A stretch of DNA of 64,000 nt from the NCBI RefSeq assembly GCF_910593785.1, contig NZ_CAJVAP010000002.1:1-64000 (forward strand). The letters run 5' to 3'. The position numbers were made by a program, and so were the translations under genes. Each line of letters opens with the position of its first letter. Position 1 is the stretch's first letter. Below are positions 54,862-63,356 of the stretch, one piece after another. Origin of the DNA: Leucobacter soli (GTDB taxonomy: Bacteria; Actinomycetota; Actinomycetes; Actinomycetales; Microbacteriaceae). The notes under the pieces were generated by a model that had not been told where the DNA came from, did not search any database, and saw only the letters and a program-made list of their open reading frames with translations.

Positions 54862-56451
54862 ATGCCCACCCTCGAAGACACCTTCCTCGCGGGCGCCGCA
54901 CCCGTCGGCACCGTCGGCACCGCACGCACCCTCATCGACCCGTCGCCCGCGGCCCTCCGCGCCGACGGATCGCCGCGCAGCTACACCGTGCGCACGCTCG
55001 GCTGCCAGATGAACGTGCACGACTCCGAGCGGCTCTCCGGCTCGCTCGAGGCCGCGGGCTACATCGCCGCCGACGATCCCGAGCAGGCCGACGTCGTCGT
55101 CATCAACACCTGCGCCGTGCGCGAGAACGCCGCGAACAAGCTCTACGGCAATCTCGGCCACCTCGCGGGCGTCAAGCGCCAGCGCGACGGCATGCAGATC
55201 GCCGTGGGCGGCTGCCTCGCGCAGAAGGATCAGGGCGCCATCGTCGAGAAGGCGCCCTGGGTCGACGTGGTCTTCGGCACGCACAACATGGGCTCTCTGC
55301 CGGCGCTGCTCGAGCGCGCCCGCCACAACCACGAGGCGCAGGTCGAGATCCTCGAGGCGCTCGAGGTGTTCCCGTCGACGCTGCCGACCAAGCGCGACTC
55401 GGCATCGAGCGGCTGGGTCTCGATCTCGGTCGGCTGCAACAACACGTGCACCTTCTGCATCGTGCCGGCGCTGCGGGGCAAGGAGAAGGATCGCCGCCCC
55501 GGCGACATCCTCGCCGAGGTGCAGGCGCTCGTCGACGACGGCGCCGTCGAGGTCACGCTGCTCGGTCAGAACGTCAACACCTACGGCGTCGAGTTCGGCG
55601 ACCGCCAGGCCTTCGGCAAGCTGCTGCGGGCGATGGGCGGGATCGTGGGGCTCGAGCGCGTGCGCTTCACGAGCCCGCACCCGGCGGCCTTCACCGACGA
55701 TGTGATCGCCGCGATGGCCGAAACGCCGAACGTGATGCCCTCGCTGCACATGCCGCTGCAGTCCGGTTCCGACGCGGTGCTGAAGGCGATGCGTCGCTCC
55801 TACCGCTCGAAGCGCTTCCTCGGCATCCTCGACGCGGTGCGCGAACGGATCCCGAACGCGGCGATCACGACCGACATCATCGTGGGCTTCCCCGGCGAGA
55901 CTGACGCCGACTTCGAGGAGACGCTGCGCGTGGTCGAGCAGTCGCGCTTCTCGAGCGCCTTCACCTTCCAGTACTCGATCCGGCCGGGAACGCCCGCCGC
56001 GACCATGGAGGGGCAGATTCCCAAGGCGGTGGTCCAGGGACGCTACGACCGCCTCCTGGCGCTGCAGGAGCGGATCTCGCTCGAGGAGAACGAGGCGCAG
56101 ATCGGCCGCACGATCGAGGTGCTGGTCGCTGCGCACGAGGGCAAGAAGGACGACGCCACCCACCGCCTCTCCGGCCGTGCCGAGGACAACCGCCTCGTGC
56201 ACTTCGCCGTGCCCGAGGGCGCGGAGGTGCCGAGGCCGGGTGATGTCGCGACCGTTCGGGTGACCGCGGCGGCCCCCCACTTCCTCATCGCCGACGAGGC
56301 GGCCGCTTTCGCCGTTCGACGCACCCGCGCCGGCGACGCGTGGGACCGGCGCGAGGCCGAGAGCTGCGGGGTGCCGGTTCCGGCAGGCGGGGCCTCGCCC
56401 GCTGCTCGCAGCGCGGTCGGGCTCGGCATGCCGACGCTGCGCGTGGGATGA
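54862..56451 (+). CDS. miaB: tRNA-2-methylthio-N6-dimethylallyladenosine synthase
   Basis: A 529-residue radical-SAM enzyme with two iron-sulfur clusters that adds the methylthio group to i6A37 of tRNA. The N-terminal MTTase domain has [19 protein letters not shown] and Cys residues in NTCAVREN and GCLAQKD for the second cluster. The radical-SAM motif CNNTCTFC is at about residues 193-200. The TRAM domain is near residues 405-475. A ~50-residue low-complexity C-terminal extension is unusual but common in the family's actinobacterial members. It overlaps miaA by four bases, so the pair that modifies A37 is translated together. Confidence 0.97.
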   Translation: MPTLEDTFLAGAAPVGTVGTARTLIDPSPAALRADGSPRSYTVRTLGCQMNVHDSERLSGSLEAAGYIAADDPEQADVVVINTCAVRENAANKLYGNLGHLAGVKRQRDGMQIAVGGCLAQKDQGAIVEKAPWVDVVFGTHNMGSLPALLERARHNHEAQVEILEALEVFPSTLPTKRDSASSGWVSISVGCNNTCTFCIVPALRGKEKDRRPGDILAEVQALVDDGAVEVTLLGQNVNTYGVEFGDRQAFGKLLRAMGGIVGLERVRFTSPHPAAFTDDVIAAMAETPNVMPSLHMPLQSGSDAVLKAMRRSYRSKRFLGILDAVRERIPNAAITTDIIVGFPGETDADFEETLRVVEQSRFSSAFTFQYSIRPGTPAATMEGQIPKAVVQGRYDRLLALQERISLEENEAQIGRTIEVLVAAHEGKKDDATHRLSGRAEDNRLVHFAVPEGAEVPRPGDVATVRVTAAAPHFLIADEAAAFAVRRTRAGDAWDRREAESCGVPVPAGGASPAARSAVGLGMPTLRVG

Positions 56452-57416
56452 GTCCCGGCGACGAGCGCGCCCTGGGTGTGCCGAGGCTCTGGGCGATCGT
56501 CGGCGCGACGGGCACCGGCAAGACGAAGCTCTCGCTCGACCTGGTCGAGCGGCTGCGCGAGGAGTGCGGTCGCGACGCCGAGATCGTCAACGCCGACGCG
56601 ATGCAGCTCTACCGGGGCATGGACATCGGCACGGCGAAGCTGCCGTCGATCGGGCGTCGCGGCATTCCGCACCATCTCTTCGATGTCGTCGAGCCGCGCG
56701 ACGAGGCGACCGTCGCCTGGTATCAGCCCGAAGCCCGGCGGACCATCGAGGCGGTACTGGCCCGCGGCCACGACGCGGTCCTCGTGGGCGGATCGGGTCT
56801 CTACGTCTCGAGCGTCGTCTTCGACTTCCGGTTCCCGCCCCGTGACGAAGTGCTGCGCGCCGAGCTCGAGCGCGAGGCCGACGAGCGCGGCGCCGCGCCG
56901 CTGCTCGAACGTCTGCGGACGCTGGACCCTGCCGCGGCCGAGGCGGTCGACGCGCGCAACCCGCGCCGGGTGGTGCGAGCCCTCGAGGTCGCGCTGCTCG
57001 GCGGCGACCCGCAGGTGACTTTGCCGACGGAGCCGGAACCGTGGTCGGCGGGCACCCGTATCGTCGGCGTCGCCTGCGACCGCGCGACGCTCGTCGAACG
57101 GCTCGACCGGAGGGTGGAGCGCATGTGGGCCGAGGGCCTGTTGCGTGAGGTGGAGGCTCTCATCCCGCGCGGCCTCGAGCAGGGGAGGACCGCGAGTCGT
57201 GCCATCGGCTATGCGCAGGCGCTCGGGCAGCTTCGGGGCGAGCTGAGCGAGGCCGAGGCCGTCGCCGAGACCCAGATGCTGACGCGGCGCTATGCGCGTC
57301 GACAGGTCAGCTGGTTCAGGCGCTACCCGGGCGTGCAGTGGCTCGATGCGACCGGCTCCGGCGGCGCCGATGCCGGGAGGATCGGGCTGCCCGCTGCGAG
57401 GCTGCCCCTAGACTGA
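56448..57416 (+). CDS. miaA: tRNA dimethylallyltransferase
   Basis: A 322-residue enzyme that adds the isopentenyl group to A37 of tRNA, making the substrate of MiaB. P-loop [20 protein letters not shown] is at the start, then the substrate-site [18 protein letters not shown], the GGSGLYV motif (about 118-124) and [10 protein letters not shown] near the end. The ATG overlaps the miaB stop (ATGA). dapF begins 4 bp after the stop but has its own leaderless-type promoter inside the end of miaA. Confidence 0.97.
   Translation: MSPGDERALGVPRLWAIVGATGTGKTKLSLDLVERLREECGRDAEIVNADAMQLYRGMDIGTAKLPSIGRRGIPHHLFDVVEPRDEATVAWYQPEARRTIEAVLARGHDAVLVGGSGLYVSSVVFDFRFPPRDEVLRAELEREADERGAAPLLERLRTLDPAAAEAVDARNPRRVVRALEVALLGGDPQVTLPTEPEPWSAGTRIVGVACDRATLVERLDRRVERMWAEGLLREVEALIPRGLEQGRTASRAIGYAQALGQLRGELSEAEAVAETQMLTRRYARRQVSWFRRYPGVQWLDATGSGGADAGRIGLPAARLPLD
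57409..57414 (+). promoter_or_regulatory. -10 hexamer TAGACT of dapF
   Basis: TAGACT overlaps the miaA stop and ends 6 nt before the ATG at 57421, the leaderless spacing. Confidence 0.5.
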
Positions 57417-57420
57417 ACGG

Positions 57421-58296
57421 ATGAGCATCCTCGCGTTCACCAAGGGCCACGGCACGGGCAACGACTTCGTGCTCTTCACCGACCCCGAGGGCGAGATCGA
57501 GCTGACTCCGGAGCAGATCCGTATGCTCTGCGACCGCCGTTTCGGCGTCGGAGCCGATGGCGTGATCCGGGCCGTGCGGTCGCGGGCGATCCCCGAGGGG
57601 GCGGCGATACTCGAGGCCGAACCCGAAGCCGAGTGGTTCATGGACTACTGGAACGCCGACGGCTCCCCGTCGGAGATGTGCGGCAACGGGATCCGCGTGT
57701 ACGCCCACTACCTGATCGAGGAGGGGCTCGTCGCCCCCGAGCGTCGCGACACTCTCCCCATCGGCACGCGCGCCGGCGTGAAGGACGTGCTCGCCGGCGC
57801 GTCCGGATACACGGTCGACCTCGGTCGCTGGCGCCTCGGCGACGACAGCCTGGTCTCGGCACGCGGACTGCATGTGGCGCGACCGGGGCTCGGGATCGAC
57901 GTCGGCAACCCCCACGTGGTGACCGTGCTCGCCGATGACGCCAAGCTCGACGGGCTCGACCTGACCGAGGCGCCCGGGCTCGATCCCGCACCGGAGCACG
58001 GTGCGAACGTCGAGTTCGTGGTGCCGGAGGATCCGCTGCTGAAGGACGGTGTCGCCCGGATCCGCATGCGCGTGCACGAGCGCGGTTCGGGGGAGACGCT
58101 CTCCTGCGGCACCGGCGCCGCCGCCGCCGCCCTCGCGTTCCGTCACTGGGGCGGCGAAGGCATGCCCAGCAGCTGGAGCGTCGAGGTGCCCGGCGGGCGC
58201 CTCGGGGTGCGCATGTTCCCGACGGAGGAGGGCGAGCACGTCTCGCTGTCGGGGCCCGCGGAGCTCGTCTACACGGGGACCATCGATCTGCCCTGA
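57421..58296 (+). CDS. dapF: Diaminopimelate epimerase
   Basis: A 291-residue racemase that turns LL- into meso-diaminopimelate, the precursor of lysine and of many peptidoglycans. The two catalytic Cys are present: C87 in [16 protein letters not shown] and C229 in [26 protein letters not shown] at the start and the SPSEMCGNG context are typical. With dapA and dapB it gives three genes of the pathway in this window, in separate transcription units. Its downstream region carries an inverted repeat shared with the convergent methyltransferase gene. Confidence 0.97.
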   Translation: MSILAFTKGHGTGNDFVLFTDPEGEIELTPEQIRMLCDRRFGVGADGVIRAVRSRAIPEGAAILEAEPEAEWFMDYWNADGSPSEMCGNGIRVYAHYLIEEGLVAPERRDTLPIGTRAGVKDVLAGASGYTVDLGRWRLGDDSLVSARGLHVARPGLGIDVGNPHVVTVLADDAKLDGLDLTEAPGLDPAPEHGANVEFVVPEDPLLKDGVARIRMRVHERGSGETLSCGTGAAAAALAFRHWGGEGMPSSWSVEVPGGRLGVRMFPTEEGEHVSLSGPAELVYTGTIDLP

Positions 58297-58319
58297 TCCT
58301 TCACCTTGCGGGCAGGATT

Positions 58320-58383
58320 GCACCGATCTGCAGTTTTGCACCGCGAACTCGGGTGTCGCGGGTGCGTTTCTGCAGATCGGTGC
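58320..58383. terminator. Hairpin between convergent dapF and methyltransferase genes
   Basis: GCACCGATCTGCAG (58320-58333) and its exact reverse complement (58370-58383) are 36 nt apart and can form a 14-bp stem, extendable with mismatches. It could end both genes. The right arm is part of a direct repeat. Confidence 0.55.
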
Positions 58384-58395
58384 GTTTCTGCAGAT
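58361..58395 (+). repeat. Two 17-bp direct repeats behind dapF
   Basis: GGTGCGTTTCTGCAGAT occurs at 58361-58377 and again at 58379-58395, an 18-nt period. With the inverted left arm this makes a three-copy intergenic repeat element. Confidence 0.65.
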
Positions 58396-58425
58396 GCGGG
58401 CCCGGCCCAGTCGCGCGGGGTCAGC

Positions 58426-59079
58426 TCAGCCGCGCCGAGCCTCGATCACGTGAAAGCCCTTGTCCCGGGCGACGCGCGTGACCGTGAGCTCCGGGAGTTC
58501 CGCCGCGATCCAGCGCTGCAGGGAGTCGGCGCCCAGGTGCTTCGCGACGACGAGATGGGCGGATCCGCCCGGCGCCAGACGGGGGAGCCACTGGCGCAGG
58601 AGGCCGTGCAGCACCGCCTTGCCGACGCGGATCGGCGGATTCGATCGGATCGACCCGAAGCGCAGCTCGGCGGGCACCTCGTCGGGTGCGGCGACGCGCA
58701 CGTTCGTGAGGCCCAGACGCGAAGCGTTTGCGGTGGTCAGCTCCCGCGCGCGCGCATTGACGTCGACCGCCCAGATCTCGGATCCGGGATCCCGCAGCGC
58801 CGTGTCGAGCGCGATCGGCCCCCAGCCGCAGCCGATATCGAGGATCGGCGCATCGGTGCTGGCGGTATCGAGTGCCTGCCCGTGATTCCCGTGCGACTCG
58901 CCGGATTCCTGGAGCCCGGCGAGCGTCCGCAGCAGCACGCGCGTGCCCTGGTCGAGGTGCTCGGGGCTGAACACGCCCCCGGCGGTCACCAGGCGCCGCG
59001 GGGCGCCCGCCAGCTCGACCTCGATCTCGCGCGGGACGAATTCGCCCGCCGGGCTCTCGCTGAAGTAGTGCTGGTCCAC
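58426..59079 (-). CDS. Class I SAM-dependent methyltransferase (RsmC/RlmG-like MTS domain)
   Basis: A 217-residue methyltransferase. AdoMet motif I ILDIGCGWGPIALDTALRDP (about residues 80-99), motif II around WAVDVNARARELT, and the catalytic loop NPPIRVG with the NPP tripeptide typical of the 'MTS' group, which methylates N2 of guanine in rRNA or N5 of glutamine in proteins. The following AVLHGLLRQWLPRLAPGG also fits the rRNA enzymes. The GTG start at 59079 is supported by length only. It converges with dapF and is divergent from hflX. Confidence 0.85.
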   Translation of the reverse strand: MDQHYFSESPAGEFVPREIEVELAGAPRRLVTAGGVFSPEHLDQGTRVLLRTLAGLQESGESHGNHGQALDTASTDAPILDIGCGWGPIALDTALRDPGSEIWAVDVNARARELTTANASRLGLTNVRVAAPDEVPAELRFGSIRSNPPIRVGKAVLHGLLRQWLPRLAPGGSAHLVVAKHLGADSLQRWIAAELPELTVTRVARDKGFHVIEARRG

Positions 59080-59158
59080 CGCCCCAGTATCCCAGGCGGG
59101 GAATGCGCGGAGTGCTGCGCTGTGGGTGAACAGCCTGGGCGGTGTCAGGCGGCGCGCC

Positions 59159-59164
59159 TAGACT
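59159..59164 (+). promoter_or_regulatory. -10 hexamer TAGACT of hflX
   Basis: TAGACT ends 9 nt before the ATG at 59174, so the leader would be at most a few bases, although GGGAG is also present. Confidence 0.45.
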
Positions 59165-59173
59165 GGGAGTCAC

Positions 59174-60811
59174 ATGACAGAACGAACTGACCAAGATTTC
59201 GACGCTGCGAGCGATGACGCTGCGAGCGAAGGTGCGGCGCGCGACGACACCGTGCGAGACGACACCGTGCGAGACGACACCGTGCGAGACGACTCCGACG
59301 CGCTGGATCGCCTGCTCGCCCGCGCGAACCGTGGCGAGAGCGCGCACGTGGTCCGCGAGAGCCGTGACCTGCTGCTCGGCCGGGGCGCCCAGGCGTTGGG
59401 CGATGCGGAGCACGATCGGCTGGCCGATGATCTCGACGCGATCCGCTTGGAGCGGGAGGAGCGCGCCTCGTTGAAGCGCGTCGCCGGGCTCTCGACCGAG
59501 CTCGAAGACGTCACCGAGGTCGAGTATCGGCAGCTGCGGCTCGAGAAGGTCGTGCTCATCGGCGTGTACGCCTCGTCGTCGCGGGGCGGGCAGGAGGATG
59601 CCGAGAACTCGTTGCGCGAGCTCGCAGCGCTGGCCGAGACCGCGGGCGCACAGGTGCTCGACGGCGTGCTGCAGCGGCGGGCCCACCCCGATCCCGCGAC
59701 CTATCTCGGCAAGGGCAAAGCCCAGGAGCTCGCGGAGATCGTCGCGGCCGAGGGCGCGGACACGGTCATCGCCGATACCGAGCTGGCGCCATCGCAGCGG
59801 CGCGCGCTCGAGGACGTGGTGAAGGTAAAGGTCATCGACCGCACGGCCGTGATCCTGGACATCTTCAGCCAGCACGCGAAGAGCCGCGAGGGCAAGGCGC
59901 AGGTCGAGCTCGCGCAGCTCGAGTACCTGCTCCCGCGTCTGCGCGGCTGGGGCGAGTCGATGTCGCGGCAGGCCGGCGGGCAGGTCGGCGCCGGTGGCGC
60001 GGGCATGGGTTCTCGCGGCCCGGGCGAGACGAAGATCGAACTGGATCGCCGCCGCATCAACACCCGCATGGCGAAGCTGCGCGCCCAGATCAAGACATTC
60101 GCGCCTGCGCGCGAGGCGAAGCGCGCCAACCGCAAGCGCGGCGAGGTGCCCTCGGTCGCGATCGCCGGGTACACGAACGCGGGCAAGTCGAGTCTGCTGA
60201 ACCGGCTCACCGGGTCGGAGGCGCTCGTGCAGAATCAGCTCTTCGCGACGCTCGACACGACGGTGCGGCATGCCGAGACGGCCGACGGCCGCCGCTTCAC
60301 CTATGCCGACACGGTCGGCTTCGTGCGGAATCTGCCGCACCAACTGGTCGAAGCCTTCCGCTCGACCTTCGAGGAGGTCGCCGAGTCGGATGTGATCGTG
60401 CACGTCGTCGACGGCTCGCATCCCGAGCCCACTGCTCAGCTGCGGACGGTGCGCGACGTGATCGCCGAGGTCGACGCGCAGGGGATCCCCGAGATCGTCG
60501 TCTTCAACAAGTCCGATCTGATCGATGACTCTCAGCGTCTCGTCCTGCACGGGCTCGCGCCCGACGCGGTTTTCGTTTCCGCCCGCACCGGAGAGGGCAT
60601 CGAGCAGCTGCAGGAGCGGATCGACGCGACGCTGCCGGTGCCCGACCGGGAGGTCACCGCGGTGGTGCCCTACGAGCGGGGCGAGCTCGTGGCCGAGCTC
60701 CACGAACGCAATCGCGTGCTGGGGACGGAGTACGTCGCCGAGGGCACCCGCGTGCACGCGTATGTGAGCGGTGAGACGCTCGCGAAGCTCGAGCCGTTCC
60801 TAGTGGTGTGA
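59174..60811 (+). CDS. hflX: GTPase HflX
   Basis: A 545-residue ribosome-splitting GTPase. The HflX N-terminal domain (about residues 110-290: RQLRLEKVVLIGVY, PATYLGKGKAQELAEIV, DRTAVILDIF) is followed by the linker GPGETKIELDRRRI and the G domain with G1 IAGYTNAGKSSLLNRL, G3 DTVGFVRNLP and G4 VFNKSDLI. The first ~40 residues are an acidic, repeat-built extension (DAASD twice, DDTVR three times). Its message is probably almost leaderless. The stop codon lies within a 16-bp tandem repeat. Confidence 0.96.
   Translation: MTERTDQDFDAASDDAASEGAARDDTVRDDTVRDDTVRDDSDALDRLLARANRGESAHVVRESRDLLLGRGAQALGDAEHDRLADDLDAIRLEREERASLKRVAGLSTELEDVTEVEYRQLRLEKVVLIGVYASSSRGGQEDAENSLRELAALAETAGAQVLDGVLQRRAHPDPATYLGKGKAQELAEIVAAEGADTVIADTELAPSQRRALEDVVKVKVIDRTAVILDIFSQHAKSREGKAQVELAQLEYLLPRLRGWGESMSRQAGGQVGAGGAGMGSRGPGETKIELDRRRINTRMAKLRAQIKTFAPAREAKRANRKRGEVPSVAIAGYTNAGKSSLLNRLTGSEALVQNQLFATLDTTVRHAETADGRRFTYADTVGFVRNLPHQLVEAFRSTFEEVAESDVIVHVVDGSHPEPTAQLRTVRDVIAEVDAQGIPEIVVFNKSDLIDDSQRLVLHGLAPDAVFVSARTGEGIEQLQERIDATLPVPDREVTAVVPYERGELVAELHERNRVLGTEYVAEGTRVHAYVSGETLAKLEPFLVV
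59201..59287 (+). repeat. 15-bp tandem repeats in the 5' end of hflX
   Basis: Two units GACGCTGCGAGCGAW (59201-59215 and 59216-59230) and, after 12 bp, three identical units GACGACACCGTGCGA (59243-59257, 59258-59272, 59273-59287). The period is five codons; the encoded peptides are DAASD/E and DDTVR. Confidence 0.85.
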
Positions 60812-60901
60812 CGGCACAGTGGCGTGATAGCGCAACGGCGTGACAGCGGAGTGGTGTGGCAGCGGAGTGGTGTGACGGCGCTGCGGCGTGACAACGCGGT
60901 T
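60806..60901 (+). repeat. Six 16-bp tandem repeats behind hflX
   Basis: Units start at 60806, 60822, 60838, 60854, 60870 and 60886, with a consensus near GYGTGACAGCGGAGTG; the last is degenerate. The array covers the hflX stop codon and the first half of the hflX-metE gap. Confidence 0.8.
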
Positions 60902-60926
60902 TCTCCCCGACTCGTAACTTTTCGTC

Positions 60927-60945
60927 GCACGGGGTAACTCCGTGC
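60927..60945 (+). promoter_or_regulatory. Palindrome upstream of metE
   Basis: GCACGG (60927-60932) and CCGTGC (60940-60945), extendable with one G-U pair, lie about 55 bp before the probable metE start point. It could be an operator of a methionine regulator, but I cannot name one. No cobalamin or SAM riboswitch fits into this gap. Confidence 0.35.
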
Positions 60946-60978
60946 AACGGCGGTTCGGCCCCGCCCCGCGTCCGTCGC

Positions 60979-60984
60979 TACCGT
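60979..60984 (+). promoter_or_regulatory. -10 hexamer TACCGT of metE
   Basis: TACCGT ends 6 nt before the ATG at 60991, the leaderless spacing. Confidence 0.5.
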
Positions 60985-60990
60985 GGGGGC

Positions 60991-63351
60991 ATGACCGCTT
61001 TCGCATCTTCCCCCCTGCCCGCCGCCACCATCCTCGGCTACCCTCGCATCGGCCGCCGTCGCGAGCTGAAGCGCGCCGTCGAGGCGTTCTGGAAGGGCGC
61101 GATCGACGAGGCCGAGCTGCGACGCACCGCGGCCGAGCTGCGGTTCGCCACGCGGGCCCGCCTCGTCGAGCTCGGGCTCCCGGCCGAGGGCGGCGCCGTG
61201 CCGGAGAGCTTCAGCTTCTACGATCAGGTGCTCGACGCGACGCTCGCGCTCGGCGCGATCCCGGCGCGCTTCGCCGACGTCGGCGCGGCCGGCGGATCGG
61301 ATCTCGCGACGTACTTCGCGCTCGCACGCGGGGACGAATCACACCAGCCGCTCGAGATGACCAAGTGGTTCGACACGAACTACCACTACAGCGTGCCCGA
61401 GATCGATGAGCGCACGCCCTTCGCCGCGAACCCCGCCCTGCAGCTCGCGCAGCTCGCCGAGGCGAAGGATCAGGGCGTCGAGTCCCGCCCCGTGCTCGTC
61501 GGCCCGGTGACCTACCTGCTGCTCGCGAAGGCCGCCGACGGAGCGGCCGAGGGATTCGCCCCGATCGACCGTCTCGACGAGGTCGTCGCGGTATACGGCG
61601 AGCTGCTCGCGGCGCTCGCCGAGGCGGGCGCCGCGTGGGTGCAGCTCGACGAGCCCGCGCTCGTCTCCGACTCGCTCTCCGTTCCGCGCGCCGAGGTGCT
61701 CGCGCTGGTCGAGCGCGCCTACGCCCGGCTCAGTGCCGGCTCTGGGGAGGGCGCCTCCAGTGCCGCGCGCCCGCGGATCCTTCTCGCCGCCCCCTACGGC
61801 GATGCGTCGAGCGCTCTGCTGCGCCTCGCCGCCCTGCCGGTCGAGGCCGTTCATGCGGATCTCGTGCGCGGCGCGCTGCCCGACGGTGCATACGACGGCG
61901 CGCTCGTCGCGAGCGCGTTCGCGGGTAAGCAGTTCGTCGCGGGTGTCGTCGACGGACGCAACATTTGGCGCACCGATCTGCGTGCGGCCTCGGACGCGCT
62001 CCAGGCGTTGCGATCCGCGGGTGTCGACGTGGTCGTCGGGACCTCGAACTCGCTGCAGCACGTGCCGCACGACGTCGAGGAGGAGACGAAGCTCGATGCG
62101 CGGCTGAGGTCGTGGCTCGCGTTCGCCGACCAGAAGGTCGGGCAGGTTCGCGTCCTCGCCCACGGCCTCGAACACGGCGCCGAGGCGATCGAGGCGGAGC
62201 TCGCCGAGGCCGATCGCGTGCTCGCGGATCGCGCGGCGGCCCCGGGCGTGCGCGTCGACGACGTGCGCACCCGGGTCGCGAAGGTCGCCGATCCGGATCG
62301 TCGCCGTGCGGCCGAGCAGGATCGCCGCGACGCGCAGCGCGCGCTCGGAATCCCGCTGCTCGCCACGACCACGATCGGATCCTTCCCCCAGACCGCGGAG
62401 ATCCGCAATGCCCGCGCGGCGTTCACGCGCGGCGAGATCGATCGCGATGCGTACGACGGGTTCCTGCGCGCAGAGATCGAGCGGGTCATTCGCCTGCAGG
62501 AGGAGATCGGCCTCGACGTCCTCGTGCACGGCGAGGCCGAGCGCAACGACATGGTGCAGTACTTCGCCGAGCACCTCGACGGGTTCGCCGTGACCGAGCA
62601 CGGCTGGGTGCAGTCCTACGGCACCCGCGCGACCCGCCCGTCGATCCTCTGGGGCGATGTATCGCGCCCGGCGCCGATCACCGTCGAATGGTCCGCGTAC
62701 GCGCAGTCCCTCACGGAGAAGCCGGTGAAGGGCATGCTGACCGGCCCCGTCACGATCCTCGCCTGGTCCTTCGTGCGCGACGACCAGCCGCTCGCCGACA
62801 CGGCCGCCCAGGTGGCGCTCGCGCTGCGGGACGAGATCGACGACCTCGTGTCGGCCGGTATCTCGATCGTGCAGGTCGATGAGCCCGCGCTCCGCGAGCT
62901 GCTCCCGCTCGATGCGGAGCGCCAGCCCGCCTACCTCGACTGGTCGGTCGGCGCGTTCCGTCTCGCGACAGGGGGTGCCGCACCGGAGGTGCAGATCCAC
63001 ACGCACCTCTGCTACTCGGAGTTCGGCGAGATCATCGACGCGGTCGACGGGCTGGATGCGGACGTCACCTCGATCGAGGCCGCGCGCAGCCGCATGGATG
63101 TGGTCGAGCCGCTCGGGGAGCACGGCTACTCCCGCGGGATCGGCCCGGGCGTCTACGACATCCACTCGCCCCGCGTGCCCAGCGTCGCGGAGCAGACCGA
63201 ACTGATCCGTCTCGCGGCGGATCGCATCCCCGGCGAGCAGCTGTGGGTGAACCCGGACTGCGGGCTCAAGACCCGCGGCTACGAGGAGACCGTGGCGAGC
63301 CTCACCAATCTCGTGCTCGCGGCGGCGGCCGTGCGCGAACCCGTAGAGTGA
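60991..63351 (+). CDS. metE: Cobalamin-independent methionine synthase
   Basis: A 786-residue zinc enzyme that moves a methyl group from methyltetrahydropteroyl-triglutamate to homocysteine. The N-terminal half holds LGYPRIGRRRELKRAVEAFW and the KWFDTNYHYSVPEI motif. The catalytic C-terminal half holds TTTIGSFPQTAEIRNARAAF, the zinc ligands in IHTHLCYSEF (His and Cys) and NPDCGLKTRGYEE (Cys), and the Asp-rich VDEPALRELLP. Length is standard. A second MetE-like gene follows 5 bp after the stop. Confidence 0.97.
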   Translation: MTAFASSPLPAATILGYPRIGRRRELKRAVEAFWKGAIDEAELRRTAAELRFATRARLVELGLPAEGGAVPESFSFYDQVLDATLALGAIPARFADVGAAGGSDLATYFALARGDESHQPLEMTKWFDTNYHYSVPEIDERTPFAANPALQLAQLAEAKDQGVESRPVLVGPVTYLLLAKAADGAAEGFAPIDRLDEVVAVYGELLAALAEAGAAWVQLDEPALVSDSLSVPRAEVLALVERAYARLSAGSGEGASSAARPRILLAAPYGDASSALLRLAALPVEAVHADLVRGALPDGAYDGALVASAFAGKQFVAGVVDGRNIWRTDLRAASDALQALRSAGVDVVVGTSNSLQHVPHDVEEETKLDARLRSWLAFADQKVGQVRVLAHGLEHGAEAIEAELAEADRVLADRAAAPGVRVDDVRTRVAKVADPDRRRAAEQDRRDAQRALGIPLLATTTIGSFPQTAEIRNARAAFTRGEIDRDAYDGFLRAEIERVIRLQEEIGLDVLVHGEAERNDMVQYFAEHLDGFAVTEHGWVQSYGTRATRPSILWGDVSRPAPITVEWSAYAQSLTEKPVKGMLTGPVTILAWSFVRDDQPLADTAAQVALALRDEIDDLVSAGISIVQVDEPALRELLPLDAERQPAYLDWSVGAFRLATGGAAPEVQIHTHLCYSEFGEIIDAVDGLDADVTSIEAARSRMDVVEPLGEHGYSRGIGPGVYDIHSPRVPSVAEQTELIRLAADRIPGEQLWVNPDCGLKTRGYEETVASLTNLVLAAAAVREPVE
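63344..63349 (+). promoter_or_regulatory. -10 hexamer TAGAGT inside the end of metE
   Basis: TAGAGT overlaps the metE stop and ends 7 nt before the GTG at 63357, the leaderless spacing, so the downstream gene may be expressed independently of metE. Confidence 0.45.
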
Positions 63352-63356
63352 CATCT

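Noticed and set aside
60806-60901. Repeat array behind hflX as a CRISPR array or replication origin
   Set aside because: Contiguous imperfect 16-bp units without spacers; no DnaA-box pattern and no origin genes nearby.
60812-60990. Cobalamin or SAM riboswitch before metE
   Set aside because: The gap is filled by the tandem repeat, a short palindrome and a promoter 6 nt before the start codon, leaving no transcribed leader.
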